Source of the DNA: Tatumella terrea
GTDB taxonomy: Bacteria; Pseudomonadota; Gammaproteobacteria; Enterobacterales; Enterobacteriaceae
Direction: 5' to 3'
Assembly: GCF_039523755.1 (NCBI RefSeq)
Contig: NZ_BAAAFX010000010.1
Location: 248,001-312,000 of the forward strand
Length of the DNA stretch: 64,000 bases
Positions 17,292 to 25,985 of the stretch are shown one piece after another. Below the pieces are notes generated by a model. The model saw only the letters and a list, made by a program, of their open reading frames with translations. It had not been told where the DNA came from and searched no databases. Each line of letters begins with the position of its first letter. Positions within the stretch are counted from its first letter, which is position 1. The position numbers and the translations under genes were made by a program.

Positions 17292-18428
17292 ATGAAATTA
17301 AAATATCTTTCTGTCAGTGTGATTTTCCTGCTGGCAGCCTGCGATCAGGGGGCGTCCCGGCCAGTGGCATCAGCACCGCCCGAGGTGGGTACGCTGACCC
17401 TGAAGAGTGAACCCGTCACGTTATTTACCCAATTACCCGGCCGCACAAATGCGGTAAAAACCGCAGAGGTTCGTCCTCAGGTGACCGGGGTGATCCTGAA
17501 ACGTCTGTTTACGGAAGGCGGGGAGGTAAAACAGGGGCAACCGCTGTACCAGATTGACCCGGCGTCCTATCAGGCGGCGTATGACAAAGCTCTGGCGACC
17601 TGGCAGAACGATGAAATGCTGCGTAAACGCTATCAGCCGCTGGCCACAGAACATGCTATCAGCCAGCAAACCTATGATGATGCGCTGGCCGCAGAGCGGG
17701 AAGCCAAAGCTGATCTGGAAACTGCACGCGTTAATCTGAATTATACCCTGGTCAGAGCACCGATCTCCGGACATATCAGCCGTTCACTGGTCACCGAAGG
17801 GGCGCTGGTCACCAGCGGACAGACTGATTATCTGGCCACTATCCAGCAGTTGAATCCGATGTATGTGGATGTCAGCGAATCGTCGACCGAATTATTACGC
17901 CTGCGCCGGGCACAGGCAGAAGGCAAACTGAAAAAAGTCGGGGATAACACGGCTGACGTTCAGCTAAAACTCGATGACGGCAGCCAGTATCCGCTGGATG
18001 GCAAACTGGCCTTTTCCGAAGTGAATGTTAACGAAGCGACCGGTACGGTGGTACTCAGGGCGGTATTCCCGAATCCGGACAACGTGTTACTGCCGGGGAT
18101 GTTCGTCCATGCCAGCCTGCCGCAGGCCGTTCAGCAACAAGGTATTATGGTCCCGCAGGAATCCATTATGCATGACAGTAAAGCCCGGCCTTACGTCTAT
18201 GTGGTTCGCCAGGATGACACGATTGCACAGCAGAGTGTAGAAACCGGCGAAATGACCGGCGGAAACTGGCTGGTGACAGAGGGGCTGGTCAGCGGTGACC
18301 GGGTGGTGGTCAACGGGCTGCAGGATGTCCGTACCGGCATGAAAGTCAAACCTGTCGCCGCAGATACCAACGATACGCCGGATGCCAGCAAGATCAGTCT
18401 GTCAATGACCGATCCTGCGGCACAATAA
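17292..18428 (+). CDS. RND efflux periplasmic adaptor (AcrA/EefA type), lipoprotein
   Basis: A 378-residue membrane fusion protein of a tripartite efflux pump. The start at 17292 gives a lipoprotein signal ending in LLAAC with C17 as lipidated cysteine; in-frame ATGs at 17244 and 17277 are alternatives. Typical blocks are ELPGR-like QLPGRTNAVKTAEVRPQVTG, LYQIDPASYQAAY, LVRAPISGHISRSLVTEGALV and NPDNVLLPGMFVHA, covering lipoyl, hairpin and beta-barrel regions. It bridges the inner-membrane RND pump and the outer-membrane channel encoded downstream. The three genes are tightly packed, resembling eefABC or mexAB-oprM rather than E. coli acrAB with a distant tolC. Confidence 0.9.
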   Translation: MKLKYLSVSVIFLLAACDQGASRPVASAPPEVGTLTLKSEPVTLFTQLPGRTNAVKTAEVRPQVTGVILKRLFTEGGEVKQGQPLYQIDPASYQAAYDKALATWQNDEMLRKRYQPLATEHAISQQTYDDALAAEREAKADLETARVNLNYTLVRAPISGHISRSLVTEGALVTSGQTDYLATIQQLNPMYVDVSESSTELLRLRRAQAEGKLKKVGDNTADVQLKLDDGSQYPLDGKLAFSEVNVNEATGTVVLRAVFPNPDNVLLPGMFVHASLPQAVQQQGIMVPQESIMHDSKARPYVYVVRQDDTIAQQSVETGEMTGGNWLVTEGLVSGDRVVVNGLQDVRTGMKVKPVAADTNDTPDASKISLSMTDPAAQ

Positions 18429-18437
18429 GGGGGCCTG

Positions 18438-21400
18438 ATGTCAAAGTTTTTTATAGAACGGCCCATCTTTGCCTGGGTCATCGCGATCATTGTGATGCTG
18501 GTCGGGGCGATTGCGACCTTCAATCTGCCCGTCAATCAGTATCCGAATATTTCACCCCCGGCGATCTCTATTTCGGTCACTTATCCCGGGGCCAGTGCTG
18601 AAACGACCCAGAATACCGTAGTGCAGGTCATCGAACAGCAACTGAACGGGCTGGACGGATTACGCTATCTGGAATCCACCACCAGCAGTGATGGCAGCGC
18701 CTCCATTATTGCGACCTTTAATCAGGGGACTAACTCAGACATTGCTCAGGTCCAGGTACAGGACCGGGTTTCGCTGGCCGAGTCTCAGTTGCCTTCCAGT
18801 GTGACGGACCAGGGGATCCGCATCCGAAAATACCAGAAAAACTTCATGATGGTGATTGGTCTGATCTCCAAAGACGGCAAGCTGAGTAATGCCGATTTGG
18901 CCGACCTTCTGGTGTCCAAACTGGAGGACCCGATCTCCCGGACCAAGGGGGTCGGCGACTTTATGGTGATGGGGGCCGAATATGCCATGCGTATCTGGCT
19001 GGACCCTGCCAAATTGTACAAATATAACCTGATCCCCAGTGATGTCTCCACGGCCATCGACAATCAGAACGTACAGGTCTCTTCCGGCTCGCTGGGCGGC
19101 TTACCGACAGTGCCTGGCAATAAAACCACCGCGACTATTCTGGGGAAATCACGTTTCACGACGGTAGAACAATTCGAAAATGTTTTATTAAAAGTGAACA
19201 GTGACGGGTCTCAAATCCGGCTGAAAGATGTGGCTCACGTGGCACTGGGGCCGGAAAGCTGTACCATCGACTCGACCATGAACGGGCGCCCTTCCGCCGG
19301 TATCGCATTACGTCTGGCCACCGGGGCCAATGAGCTGAACACCGCAGAAGCGGTACGTAATACCGTGGCTGCGCTGAAAGATTCATTGCCGGACAATGTC
19401 GAGGTGGAATATCCCTATGATACCACGCCGGTCGTCAGTGCCTCGATTGAGGATGTGGTTAAAACACTGATTGAAGCGATTGTGCTGGTTTTCTTTGTGA
19501 TGCTGATCTTCCTGCAGAATCTGCGGGCGACGTTGATCACCACACTGGTGGTGCCGGTGGTCCTGCTCGGCACCTTTGGTATTCTTGCCGTCTTTGGTTA
19601 CAGCATCAATACGCTCACCATGTTCGGAATGGTGCTGGCGATAGGCCTGCTGGTGGATGATGCCATCGTGGTGGTCGAAAACGTGGAAAGGGTGATGCAC
19701 GATGAGCAGCTTAGCCCGAAAGCCGCCACCATCAAATCGATGCAGCAGATCCAGGGGGCATTATTCGGGATAGCACTGGTGTTGTCGGCCGTACTCCTAC
19801 CGATGGCCTTTTTCTCCGGCTCGACCGGTGTTATCTATCGTCAGTTCTCGGTAACTATTGTCTCTGCGATGGCGTTGTCAGTACTGATGGCATTGATTTT
19901 TACCCCGGCCTTATGCGCCACCGTATTGAAGCCCGGGTCGGCAGAGAGTAAAACCCGCGGTCTGGCGGGCTGGTTTAACCGGAAATTTGAACAGGGGACA
20001 CTGAGTTACAGCCGGGGTATTAACCGGATACTGTCGCGGCGAGGCCTGTTTATGCTGGTGTATCTGGTGATTATCGGCGTGATGGCTTTCCTGTTCACCC
20101 GGGTACCGACCACCTTCCTGCCCAAAGAAGATCAGGGGCTGATGATGATCCAGGTGACCCTGCCGGTAAATGCATCATCGCAGCGGACACAGAAGGTACT
20201 GAATGATGTCTCTGAGTATCTGAATAAACAGGAAGGCAGTGTGGTATCCACCGTCTTTGCGGTGGATGGCTTTAACTTTGCCGGTCGGGGACAGAACAGT
20301 GGCATGGCCTTTGTCCGCCTGAAAGACTGGAGTCAGCGAACGCACGCTGATCAGAGCGTCAGTGCGCTGGCCGACCGCACGATGGCCCATTTCAGTGACT
20401 ACAAAGATGCCAAAATCTTCGCGATGGTCCCTCCGGCGGTGATGGAACTGGGTAATGCGACCGGATTTGACTTCTATTTACAGGATACCGGCGATCATAC
20501 CCATCAGCAGATGATGGACGCGACCCATAAATTTATTGAGCTGGCGAACAAGGATCCCCGTCTGACCGCGGTCCGCATGAACGGAATGGAAGATGAACCG
20601 CAATATCAGCTTATCATCAATGATGAGCAGGCCAGCGCGTTAGGGCTGAGTCTTTCTGATATCGATAACACCTTATCCGTGGCCTGGGGTTCCAGCTATG
20701 TTGACCAGTTCATGTATAACGGACGGGTCAAAAAAGTCTATCTGATGGGGAAAGCCACCTCCCGTGTTACCCCGGAAGACCTGAATAAATGGTACTTCCG
20801 TAACAGCAGTGGCGACATGGTACCGTTCTCCGCTTTTGGCAGCGGTCAATGGGTCACCGGGTCACCGCACTACGAGCGCTTTAACGGAATGTCGGCGGAA
20901 GAAATTCAGGGGTCACCGGCACCGGGTTATAGCAGCGGGGAGGCAATGAAAGCGGTAGAACAGATTGCTAAACAATTGCCGTCCGGATTCCGGGTGCAGT
21001 GGTACGGTATTTCCTATGAAGAACAGGCGTCAGGATCTCAGACATACTCATTGTATGCGTTATCTGTGCTGGTGGTGTTCCTCTGCCTGGCCGCACTGTA
21101 TGAGAGCTGGTCTGTTCCGTTATCGGTGATCATGGTGGTGCCGTTAGGCGTGCTGGGGACCATTGCGGCGGTACTTATCCGCGGATTAAGTAACGATGTC
21201 TTTTTCCAGGTCGGGTTATTAACCACCATCGGTCTGGCGGCAAAAAATGCCATCCTGATCGTCGAGTTTGCAAAGGAGCAGCACGAGCGTGAGGGTCGCT
21301 CATTGATTGATGCGGCCAAAGACGCTGCACGCATGCGTATCCGGCCGATAATTATGACGTCGATGGCCTTTATTCTCGGCGTGTTCCCGATGACTATCGC

Positions 21401-21572
21401 TAACGGAGCCGGCGCAGGCAGCCAGCACTCGATCGGTACGGCGGTGGTCGGGGGGATGCTGACCGCCACGTTCCTCGCGATTTTCTTCGTGCCTATGTTC
21501 TATGTTGTGGTGTCCCGGGCATTCTCCGGGAAGAAGAAACACCCCTCTGAGGTGACTACAGATGATAATTAA
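18438..21572 (+). CDS. RND multidrug efflux pump (AcrB/EefB type)
   Basis: A 1044-residue HAE1-type RND transporter, almost exactly AcrB length. It begins MSKFFIERPIFAWVIAIIVML, the usual first membrane helix. The proton-relay aspartates D407 and D408 in LLVDDAIVVVENVERVM are intact. Further hallmarks are the GSTGVIYRQFS block and the C-terminal LRIRPIIMTS-like RMRIRPIIMTSMAFILGVFP. It exports hydrophobic compounds from the periplasm and inner membrane using the proton gradient. It starts 9 nt after the adaptor gene and overlaps the outer-membrane factor by 11 nt. Confidence 0.95.
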   Translation: MSKFFIERPIFAWVIAIIVMLVGAIATFNLPVNQYPNISPPAISISVTYPGASAETTQNTVVQVIEQQLNGLDGLRYLESTTSSDGSASIIATFNQGTNSDIAQVQVQDRVSLAESQLPSSVTDQGIRIRKYQKNFMMVIGLISKDGKLSNADLADLLVSKLEDPISRTKGVGDFMVMGAEYAMRIWLDPAKLYKYNLIPSDVSTAIDNQNVQVSSGSLGGLPTVPGNKTTATILGKSRFTTVEQFENVLLKVNSDGSQIRLKDVAHVALGPESCTIDSTMNGRPSAGIALRLATGANELNTAEAVRNTVAALKDSLPDNVEVEYPYDTTPVVSASIEDVVKTLIEAIVLVFFVMLIFLQNLRATLITTLVVPVVLLGTFGILAVFGYSINTLTMFGMVLAIGLLVDDAIVVVENVERVMHDEQLSPKAATIKSMQQIQGALFGIALVLSAVLLPMAFFSGSTGVIYRQFSVTIVSAMALSVLMALIFTPALCATVLKPGSAESKTRGLAGWFNRKFEQGTLSYSRGINRILSRRGLFMLVYLVIIGVMAFLFTRVPTTFLPKEDQGLMMIQVTLPVNASSQRTQKVLNDVSEYLNKQEGSVVSTVFAVDGFNFAGRGQNSGMAFVRLKDWSQRTHADQSVSALADRTMAHFSDYKDAKIFAMVPPAVMELGNATGFDFYLQDTGDHTHQQMMDATHKFIELANKDPRLTAVRMNGMEDEPQYQLIINDEQASALGLSLSDIDNTLSVAWGSSYVDQFMYNGRVKKVYLMGKATSRVTPEDLNKWYFRNSSGDMVPFSAFGSGQWVTGSPHYERFNGMSAEEIQGSPAPGYSSGEAMKAVEQIAKQLPSGFRVQWYGISYEEQASGSQTYSLYALSVLVVFLCLAALYESWSVPLSVIMVVPLGVLGTIAAVLIRGLSNDVFFQVGLLTTIGLAAKNAILIVEFAKEQHEREGRSLIDAAKDAARMRIRPIIMTSMAFILGVFPMTIANGAGAGSQHSIGTAVVGGMLTATFLAIFFVPMFYVVVSRAFSGKKKHPSEVTTDDN

Positions 21573-22998
21573 GTCTTTCCCGTGGAAGCTGCTGCCGCTG
21601 GTGGCAGTCCTGGGGCTGGCAGGGTGCAGTCTGCAGCCCGACTACAAACGTCCGGCAATGCCGGTAGATACCCGTTACCGTTTGTCCGGTGCGCCGGGGA
21701 ATGTCGCGGACATGTCATGGCAGAATTTTTTCACCGATAGCACGTTACAGCAGTTAATTCAGTTGTCGCTGGAAAATAACCGTGACTTAAGGGTGGCGGC
21801 GCTGGATGTGGAGGAGGCAAGGAATCGGGTCACGGTCAACCGTGCGGCATTGATGCCGACGGTGGATGCTACCGCCAGCCAGACCTCTGAACATCTGCCG
21901 GCCAACCTCTACAGCACCCGGAGCACGGGGGCGGTGACGGAACATGAGCTGAGTGCCGGGTTAGGAGTCACCTCCTGGGAGCTGGATTTCTTTGGACGTC
22001 TGCGCAGCCTGAAGGATGAGGCGCAGGAAACCTACTTATCGACCGCCGCCACAGAACAGGCGACGCGGATCTCACTGATCGCCGAAGTGGCCAGCGCCTG
22101 GCTGACGCTCTGTTCGGATAACGACCTGCTGCACCTGGCTCAGCAAACGGTACTCAGTCAGCAGGACTCCTACCGGCTGACCAAAATGAGCTATGACGGT
22201 GGGGTCAGCAGTGATCAGGACCTGGCCGAAGCAGAAATGACATTGCGCAGTGCCCAGGCCGATGTTGCCAGCTACACCCGTCAGGTGCGTCAGGATGTGG
22301 ATGCCTTACGGTTACTGGCGGGGACCGACTTACCTGCCTCGCTGCTTTCTCATGCGACGCTTAACAGTCACTGGCAGTTCCCACCGACCCCGGCGGGGTT
22401 GCCGTCGGACTTACTGACCCGCCGGCCGGATATTATCGCTGCCGAACATACGCTGAAGGCCGCCAATGCCAATATCGGTGCGGCGAGAGCCGCATTCTTT
22501 CCGTCCATCAGCCTGACAGCTTTCGGGGGGTCATCCAGCAGTTCCCTGGACCGTTTACTCGACGGCGGGACCGGAGCCTGGTCGTTTGTACCGTCAATCT
22601 CTCTGCCTATCTTTGATGGCGGAGCCAATACGGCAAACCTTAATATTGCTAACATCGAAAAACGTATCGATATTGCCAATTATGAGAAAGTCATTCAGAC
22701 AGCATTTAAAGAGGTGAATGATCAGCTGGCCGGAGAAGATACCTGGGGTGCGCAGTTACAGGCAGTCGATCAGGAGGCCGCCGCCAGCCAGCGTGATTAC
22801 CATTATGCCCAATTACGCTACCAGCAGGGGGTGGACAGTTACCTGAGCGTTCTGGTCGCACAGCGCTCCTGGTATAGCGCACAGCAATCGCTGATCGCTG
22901 CCCGCCTGGGACAGCTGAACCAGAAAATCACCTTGTATAAGGTGCTGGGAGGGGGGTGGCAAACCGGTGGCTCCTCGCATTCATCTTCTGGGCCATAG
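21562..22998 (+). CDS. Outer-membrane efflux lipoprotein (OprM/NodT family)
   Basis: A 478-residue outer-membrane factor with a lipoprotein signal (LGLAGC, C22 lipidated) followed by the typical SLQPDYKRP N terminus. Two repeated outer-membrane efflux domains follow; blocks include WELDFFGRLRSL, LLTRRPDIIAAEHTLKAANANIGAARAAFFPS and PIFDGG. It forms the trimeric exit duct for the RND pump and overlaps its gene by 11 nt, showing a dedicated channel instead of shared TolC. A 9-bp hairpin with a short T-run follows at 23063-23084. Confidence 0.93.
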   Translation: MIIKSFPWKLLPLVAVLGLAGCSLQPDYKRPAMPVDTRYRLSGAPGNVADMSWQNFFTDSTLQQLIQLSLENNRDLRVAALDVEEARNRVTVNRAALMPTVDATASQTSEHLPANLYSTRSTGAVTEHELSAGLGVTSWELDFFGRLRSLKDEAQETYLSTAATEQATRISLIAEVASAWLTLCSDNDLLHLAQQTVLSQQDSYRLTKMSYDGGVSSDQDLAEAEMTLRSAQADVASYTRQVRQDVDALRLLAGTDLPASLLSHATLNSHWQFPPTPAGLPSDLLTRRPDIIAAEHTLKAANANIGAARAAFFPSISLTAFGGSSSSSLDRLLDGGTGAWSFVPSISLPIFDGGANTANLNIANIEKRIDIANYEKVIQTAFKEVNDQLAGEDTWGAQLQAVDQEAAASQRDYHYAQLRYQQGVDSYLSVLVAQRSWYSAQQSLIAARLGQLNQKITLYKVLGGGWQTGGSSHSSSGP

Positions 22999-23062
22999 TG
23001 TACTGAGGTGAGACGCTGTTCAGGCAGTAACAGCGTATTCTGATGTGCGGTATCGTACTCAT

Positions 23063-23093
23063 CCGGCCTGCGATCGCAGGCCGGAATCTTTCC
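23063..23093 (+). terminator. Terminator of the RND efflux operon
   Basis: Perfect 9-bp stem CCGGCCTGC/GCAGGCCGG at 23063-23084 with a GATC loop, followed by AATCTTTCC. A second weaker hairpin (ACGCTGTT/AACAGCGT) lies at 23013-23036. The convergent CLC gene ends about 120 bp further on. Confidence 0.6.
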
Positions 23094-23212
23094 GGTCTGC
23101 CTTACCCGGCGGGATAACGGACCCGGGTGAACGGACAGCCTCTGCAGTGCCGGGTTGCTGTTATCGTCACAGGATGACAGTGACCGCGAGCCGGCCTGCA
23201 ACGGTTTTCGGA

Positions 23213-24451
23213 TTACTTCGCCCGCTTCTCAATGGCACAGCAGGTCGCGAAGGAGCCTCCCACGGCCAGTATCACCGGAATGACCAGCGTACTGCCCATA
23301 TGGGTGAATTCTGCCGCCAGCATCACCGTAGTGAGTGGCATCTGCATTGATGCCGCAAGGAAAGCGGCGGCCCCTGACAGCGCAATCGCCGTCTGATCTC
23401 CGGCGGGTAACCATGGTGAAAAAACGGTGAACAAAATACTGGCGAGCAGAGCGCCGACGGTAAAGCCTGGCGTCAGAACGCCGCCTTCAGCCCCGGCGCG
23501 CAACACAGCCCGGATAAGCACCAGTTTCAGTACCAGCAATATCACGGGTAACAGACCGGTTAATTCCCCCCACAGGGCCAGTTGCGTTGGCCCTTTACCA
23601 TTGCCGGGTAATTGCGGATACCACAGTGACAAAACGCCGGTCAGGCCAAAACTCAGCAGACACAGGACCGGCATCTGCCAATTGGTTTTAACTCCTTTGC
23701 GGGCATTTTCGGTATAACGGCGAAAAAGATGTGCGGCATAGCCGAACAGGGGTGAAGTAACGATGGCCCAGATAATCAAGGGTGTACCGGCGGCCGGTGC
23801 TGAGAAATGGTATTGCGATTCATTGCCCAGGCCAAAGGTGGCGACATAGGCTCCCAGTGCCGAAGTCACCAGCGCTGGCAGTACGCAGGACCAGCGGAAA
23901 GAGATCAGCAGAACTTCCAGGGTAAAGATGGCTCCGGCCAGCGGGACATTATATACCGCTGCCAGCCCGGCCCCTGCACCACAGGCAATCAGCACCCGGG
24001 TATCCTCAGGGGAAAGCCCGAAGACGCGAGCCAGAGAGGTGGCGCCCAGCGCGCCGATCTCCCTCGGTGCCACTTCACGGCCTAACGGTGAGCCTAACGC
24101 CACCGTGATAATCTGTAATAAGGCATGGATCAGTGAGGTGCCCCCCGGCATCGGTCTGGCGGGATCTTTCACTGCCGCGTTGACCGAAACCCGTGGACGG
24201 CCGTAGCGTGCCAGCAACCACCAGCCGGCACCGGCAATGATCCCTCCCGCCAGTAAAGCCATGATCCGTCGTTCACCACTGGCCGCGGTCACGCCCTGTA
24301 AAAAGCTCTCTTTGCTGATAATCGCATCCTGACTGTACCCGAAAGCCAGATGCTGCACGGCATGCAGCAGCATCGCCAGTAACATGCCGCCCAGTCCGGA
24401 GAGTACCCCGGTCATTACCACCGCCCCGGCGAACCGTAGTGATTTGGTCAT
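23213..24451 (-). CDS. CLC-family chloride channel/antiporter
   Basis: A 412-residue integral membrane protein of the CLC family, shorter than ClcA (473 aa). The anion-pathway motif appears as SPLGREVAPREIGA, with the gating glutamate of GREGP kept but one residue inserted or changed. Other family blocks are CGAGAGLAAVYNVPLAGAIFTLEVLL and GAAAFLAASMQMPLTTVMLAAEFT. The usual early GSGIP motif is replaced by a GGTSLIHAL-type stretch. Whether it is a channel, a Cl-/H+ exchanger or has another anion preference cannot be told. It appears monocistronic, convergent with the efflux operon. Confidence 0.85.
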   Translation of the reverse strand: MTKSLRFAGAVVMTGVLSGLGGMLLAMLLHAVQHLAFGYSQDAIISKESFLQGVTAASGERRIMALLAGGIIAGAGWWLLARYGRPRVSVNAAVKDPARPMPGGTSLIHALLQIITVALGSPLGREVAPREIGALGATSLARVFGLSPEDTRVLIACGAGAGLAAVYNVPLAGAIFTLEVLLISFRWSCVLPALVTSALGAYVATFGLGNESQYHFSAPAAGTPLIIWAIVTSPLFGYAAHLFRRYTENARKGVKTNWQMPVLCLLSFGLTGVLSLWYPQLPGNGKGPTQLALWGELTGLLPVILLVLKLVLIRAVLRAGAEGGVLTPGFTVGALLASILFTVFSPWLPAGDQTAIALSGAAAFLAASMQMPLTTVMLAAEFTHMGSTLVIPVILAVGGSFATCCAIEKRAK

Positions 24452-25015
24452 ATGACAACCCTTAATACGATAAATAAAAAATATTGATGTCTGCTAACTA
24501 TGAGGCAGCCAACGTCAATCCGGCGTCAACTCACGGAGATAAGTTAGCTTACATGATGAAAATGCGTGATTTTCATTGTGATACCTTGCCGGTAAGGATG
24601 AATATTTTTGTAGAAAATTTCTACAATAGTGTCATGCTTAAGTGTGTATCTCATCACACTGATACTAAATAAATCAGTGATGATTGTGAGTCGCCAGGAA
24701 GCAGAAAAAACAGGGGGAGATCAGGGAGGGACAGGGCCGGAAAAATAGGTATCTTTCCGGTTTTAAAGGACTTTTTTAAGCCGCCGGGGGGCAGCTTACC
24801 CACACGTCATCGCCCGTTTTTGTCAGGAAATGAATAATTGTGCGAAAGTACTGATATTTCCTATATCATAATCATCCGGGAGTTCGTACCATCTCCTGAT
24901 GGCGAAAAAATAAAGACGTAAATTGTTACATTATGGTCCATGAATTATTAACTCGCCAGTTTGTCTTAGTGATGAGACATAAAATAATGTCGACTAATAG
25001 ATTGGTGATGCAAGC
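24452..25015. other. AT-rich region between the divergent CLC gene and lpxP
   Basis: About 560 bp without a convincing gene; a 62-codon plus ORF at 24484-24672 has no recognisable features. It contains a perfect 19-nt palindrome (separate entry) and a long stretch upstream of lpxP. The E. coli lpxP gene is cold-induced, so a long untranslated leader here would be unsurprising, but no specific motif was identified. Confidence 0.5.
24608..24626. promoter_or_regulatory. Perfect 19-nt palindrome, operator candidate
   Basis: TTGTAGAAA-A-TTTCTACAA is a perfect inverted repeat with 9-bp arms and one central base, 157 bp upstream of the CLC gene and about 390 bp upstream of lpxP. It has the size and symmetry of a dimeric repressor operator. 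The cognate regulator is unknown and none is encoded nearby. Confidence 0.4.
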
Positions 25016-25936
25016 ATGAAAAAAAGTAATGGGTTCAAATTCAGCTTCCTGAATCCTAAATATCTGACCTTGTGGCTTGGGATCAGTGTTTTATGGTGTG
25101 TGGTTAAGCTCCCTTATCCACTGCTTCTTGCCCTGGGGAAACGCCTCGGCACCTGGTCGCAGCCTTTCCTGAAACGACGTAAGTCTATCGCCCGTCAAAA
25201 TATCCGTCTCTGCTTTCCTGATATGTCTCCTCAGGAACAGGAAGCGTTGTTACAACAAAATTTCGAATCCCTGGGGCTGGGATTACTGGAAACCGGCATG
25301 GCCTGGTTCTGGTCTGACCGGCGTATCCGTAAGTGGTTTGACGTTGAAGGGCTGGAAAACCTGAAGCGCGCGCAGTCCGGCAAACGCGGGGTGATGTGTG
25401 TCGGGGTTCACTTTATGTCCCTTGAACTGGGCGGCAGAGTCATGGGACTGTGCCAGCCAATGATGGCAACCTACCGTCCGCACAATAATCCACTGATGGA
25501 ATGGCTGCAAACCCGTGGTCGCTTACGCTCGAACAAAGCGATGATTGACCGCCGCGATTTGCGTGGCATGGTCGGTCAGCTGAAACAGGGTGAAGCGGTG
25601 TGGTTTGCGCCGGACCAGGATTACGGAATCAAGGGCAGCTCCTTTGTGCCTTTCTTCGGGGTTAAAGATGTGGCAACGACCAACGGAACCTATGTGCTTT
25701 CCCGTCTGTCGCATGCGTCGTTGTTAACCATTACCCTTGTCCGTAAAAAAGACGGCAGAGGCTACCAGTTACATATCGAGGAACCTTTAGAAGATTTCCC
25801 GGCCACGGAGTGGAAAGCGGCGGCTTATATGAACCAGATCATTGAGCGGGAAATTATGCGTGCACCTGAGCAATATATGTGGGTCCACCGCCGTTTTAAA
25901 ACCCGACCGATGGGGGAAGCTTCTCTCTATATCTGA
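25016..25936 (+). CDS. lpxP: Kdo2-lipid IVA palmitoleoyltransferase LpxP
   Basis: A 306-residue inner-membrane lipid A acyltransferase of the LpxL/LpxM/LpxP family, identical in length to E. coli LpxP as I remember it. It has one N-terminal membrane anchor (about residues 17-42) and the HxxxxE catalytic pair H132/E137 in GVHFMSLELGG. Long blocks shared with LpxP include GMAWFW.D.R.RKWFDVEGL, MGLCQPMMATYRPHNN, GEAVWFAPDQDYG and the C-terminal HRRFKTRP.GE.SLYI. It adds palmitoleate (or laurate) to the lipid A precursor, in E. coli mainly at low temperature. The LpxP rather than LpxL call rests on these remembered blocks. Confidence 0.9.
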   Translation: MKKSNGFKFSFLNPKYLTLWLGISVLWCVVKLPYPLLLALGKRLGTWSQPFLKRRKSIARQNIRLCFPDMSPQEQEALLQQNFESLGLGLLETGMAWFWSDRRIRKWFDVEGLENLKRAQSGKRGVMCVGVHFMSLELGGRVMGLCQPMMATYRPHNNPLMEWLQTRGRLRSNKAMIDRRDLRGMVGQLKQGEAVWFAPDQDYGIKGSSFVPFFGVKDVATTNGTYVLSRLSHASLLTITLVRKKDGRGYQLHIEEPLEDFPATEWKAAAYMNQIIEREIMRAPEQYMWVHRRFKTRPMGEASLYI

Positions 25937-25945
25937 TCCTGTCCT

Positions 25946-25985
25946 TTATCGGGCCGGTATCGCTCAGGCGATACCGGCCCGATAA
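25946..25985. terminator. Strong hairpin downstream of lpxP
   Basis: Perfect 18-bp stem (TTATCGGGCCGGTATCGC and its complement) with a TCAG loop, starting 10 bp after the lpxP stop. It is very stable but lacks a T-run, so it may act as an mRNA-stabilising or bidirectional terminator structure. Confidence 0.65.
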
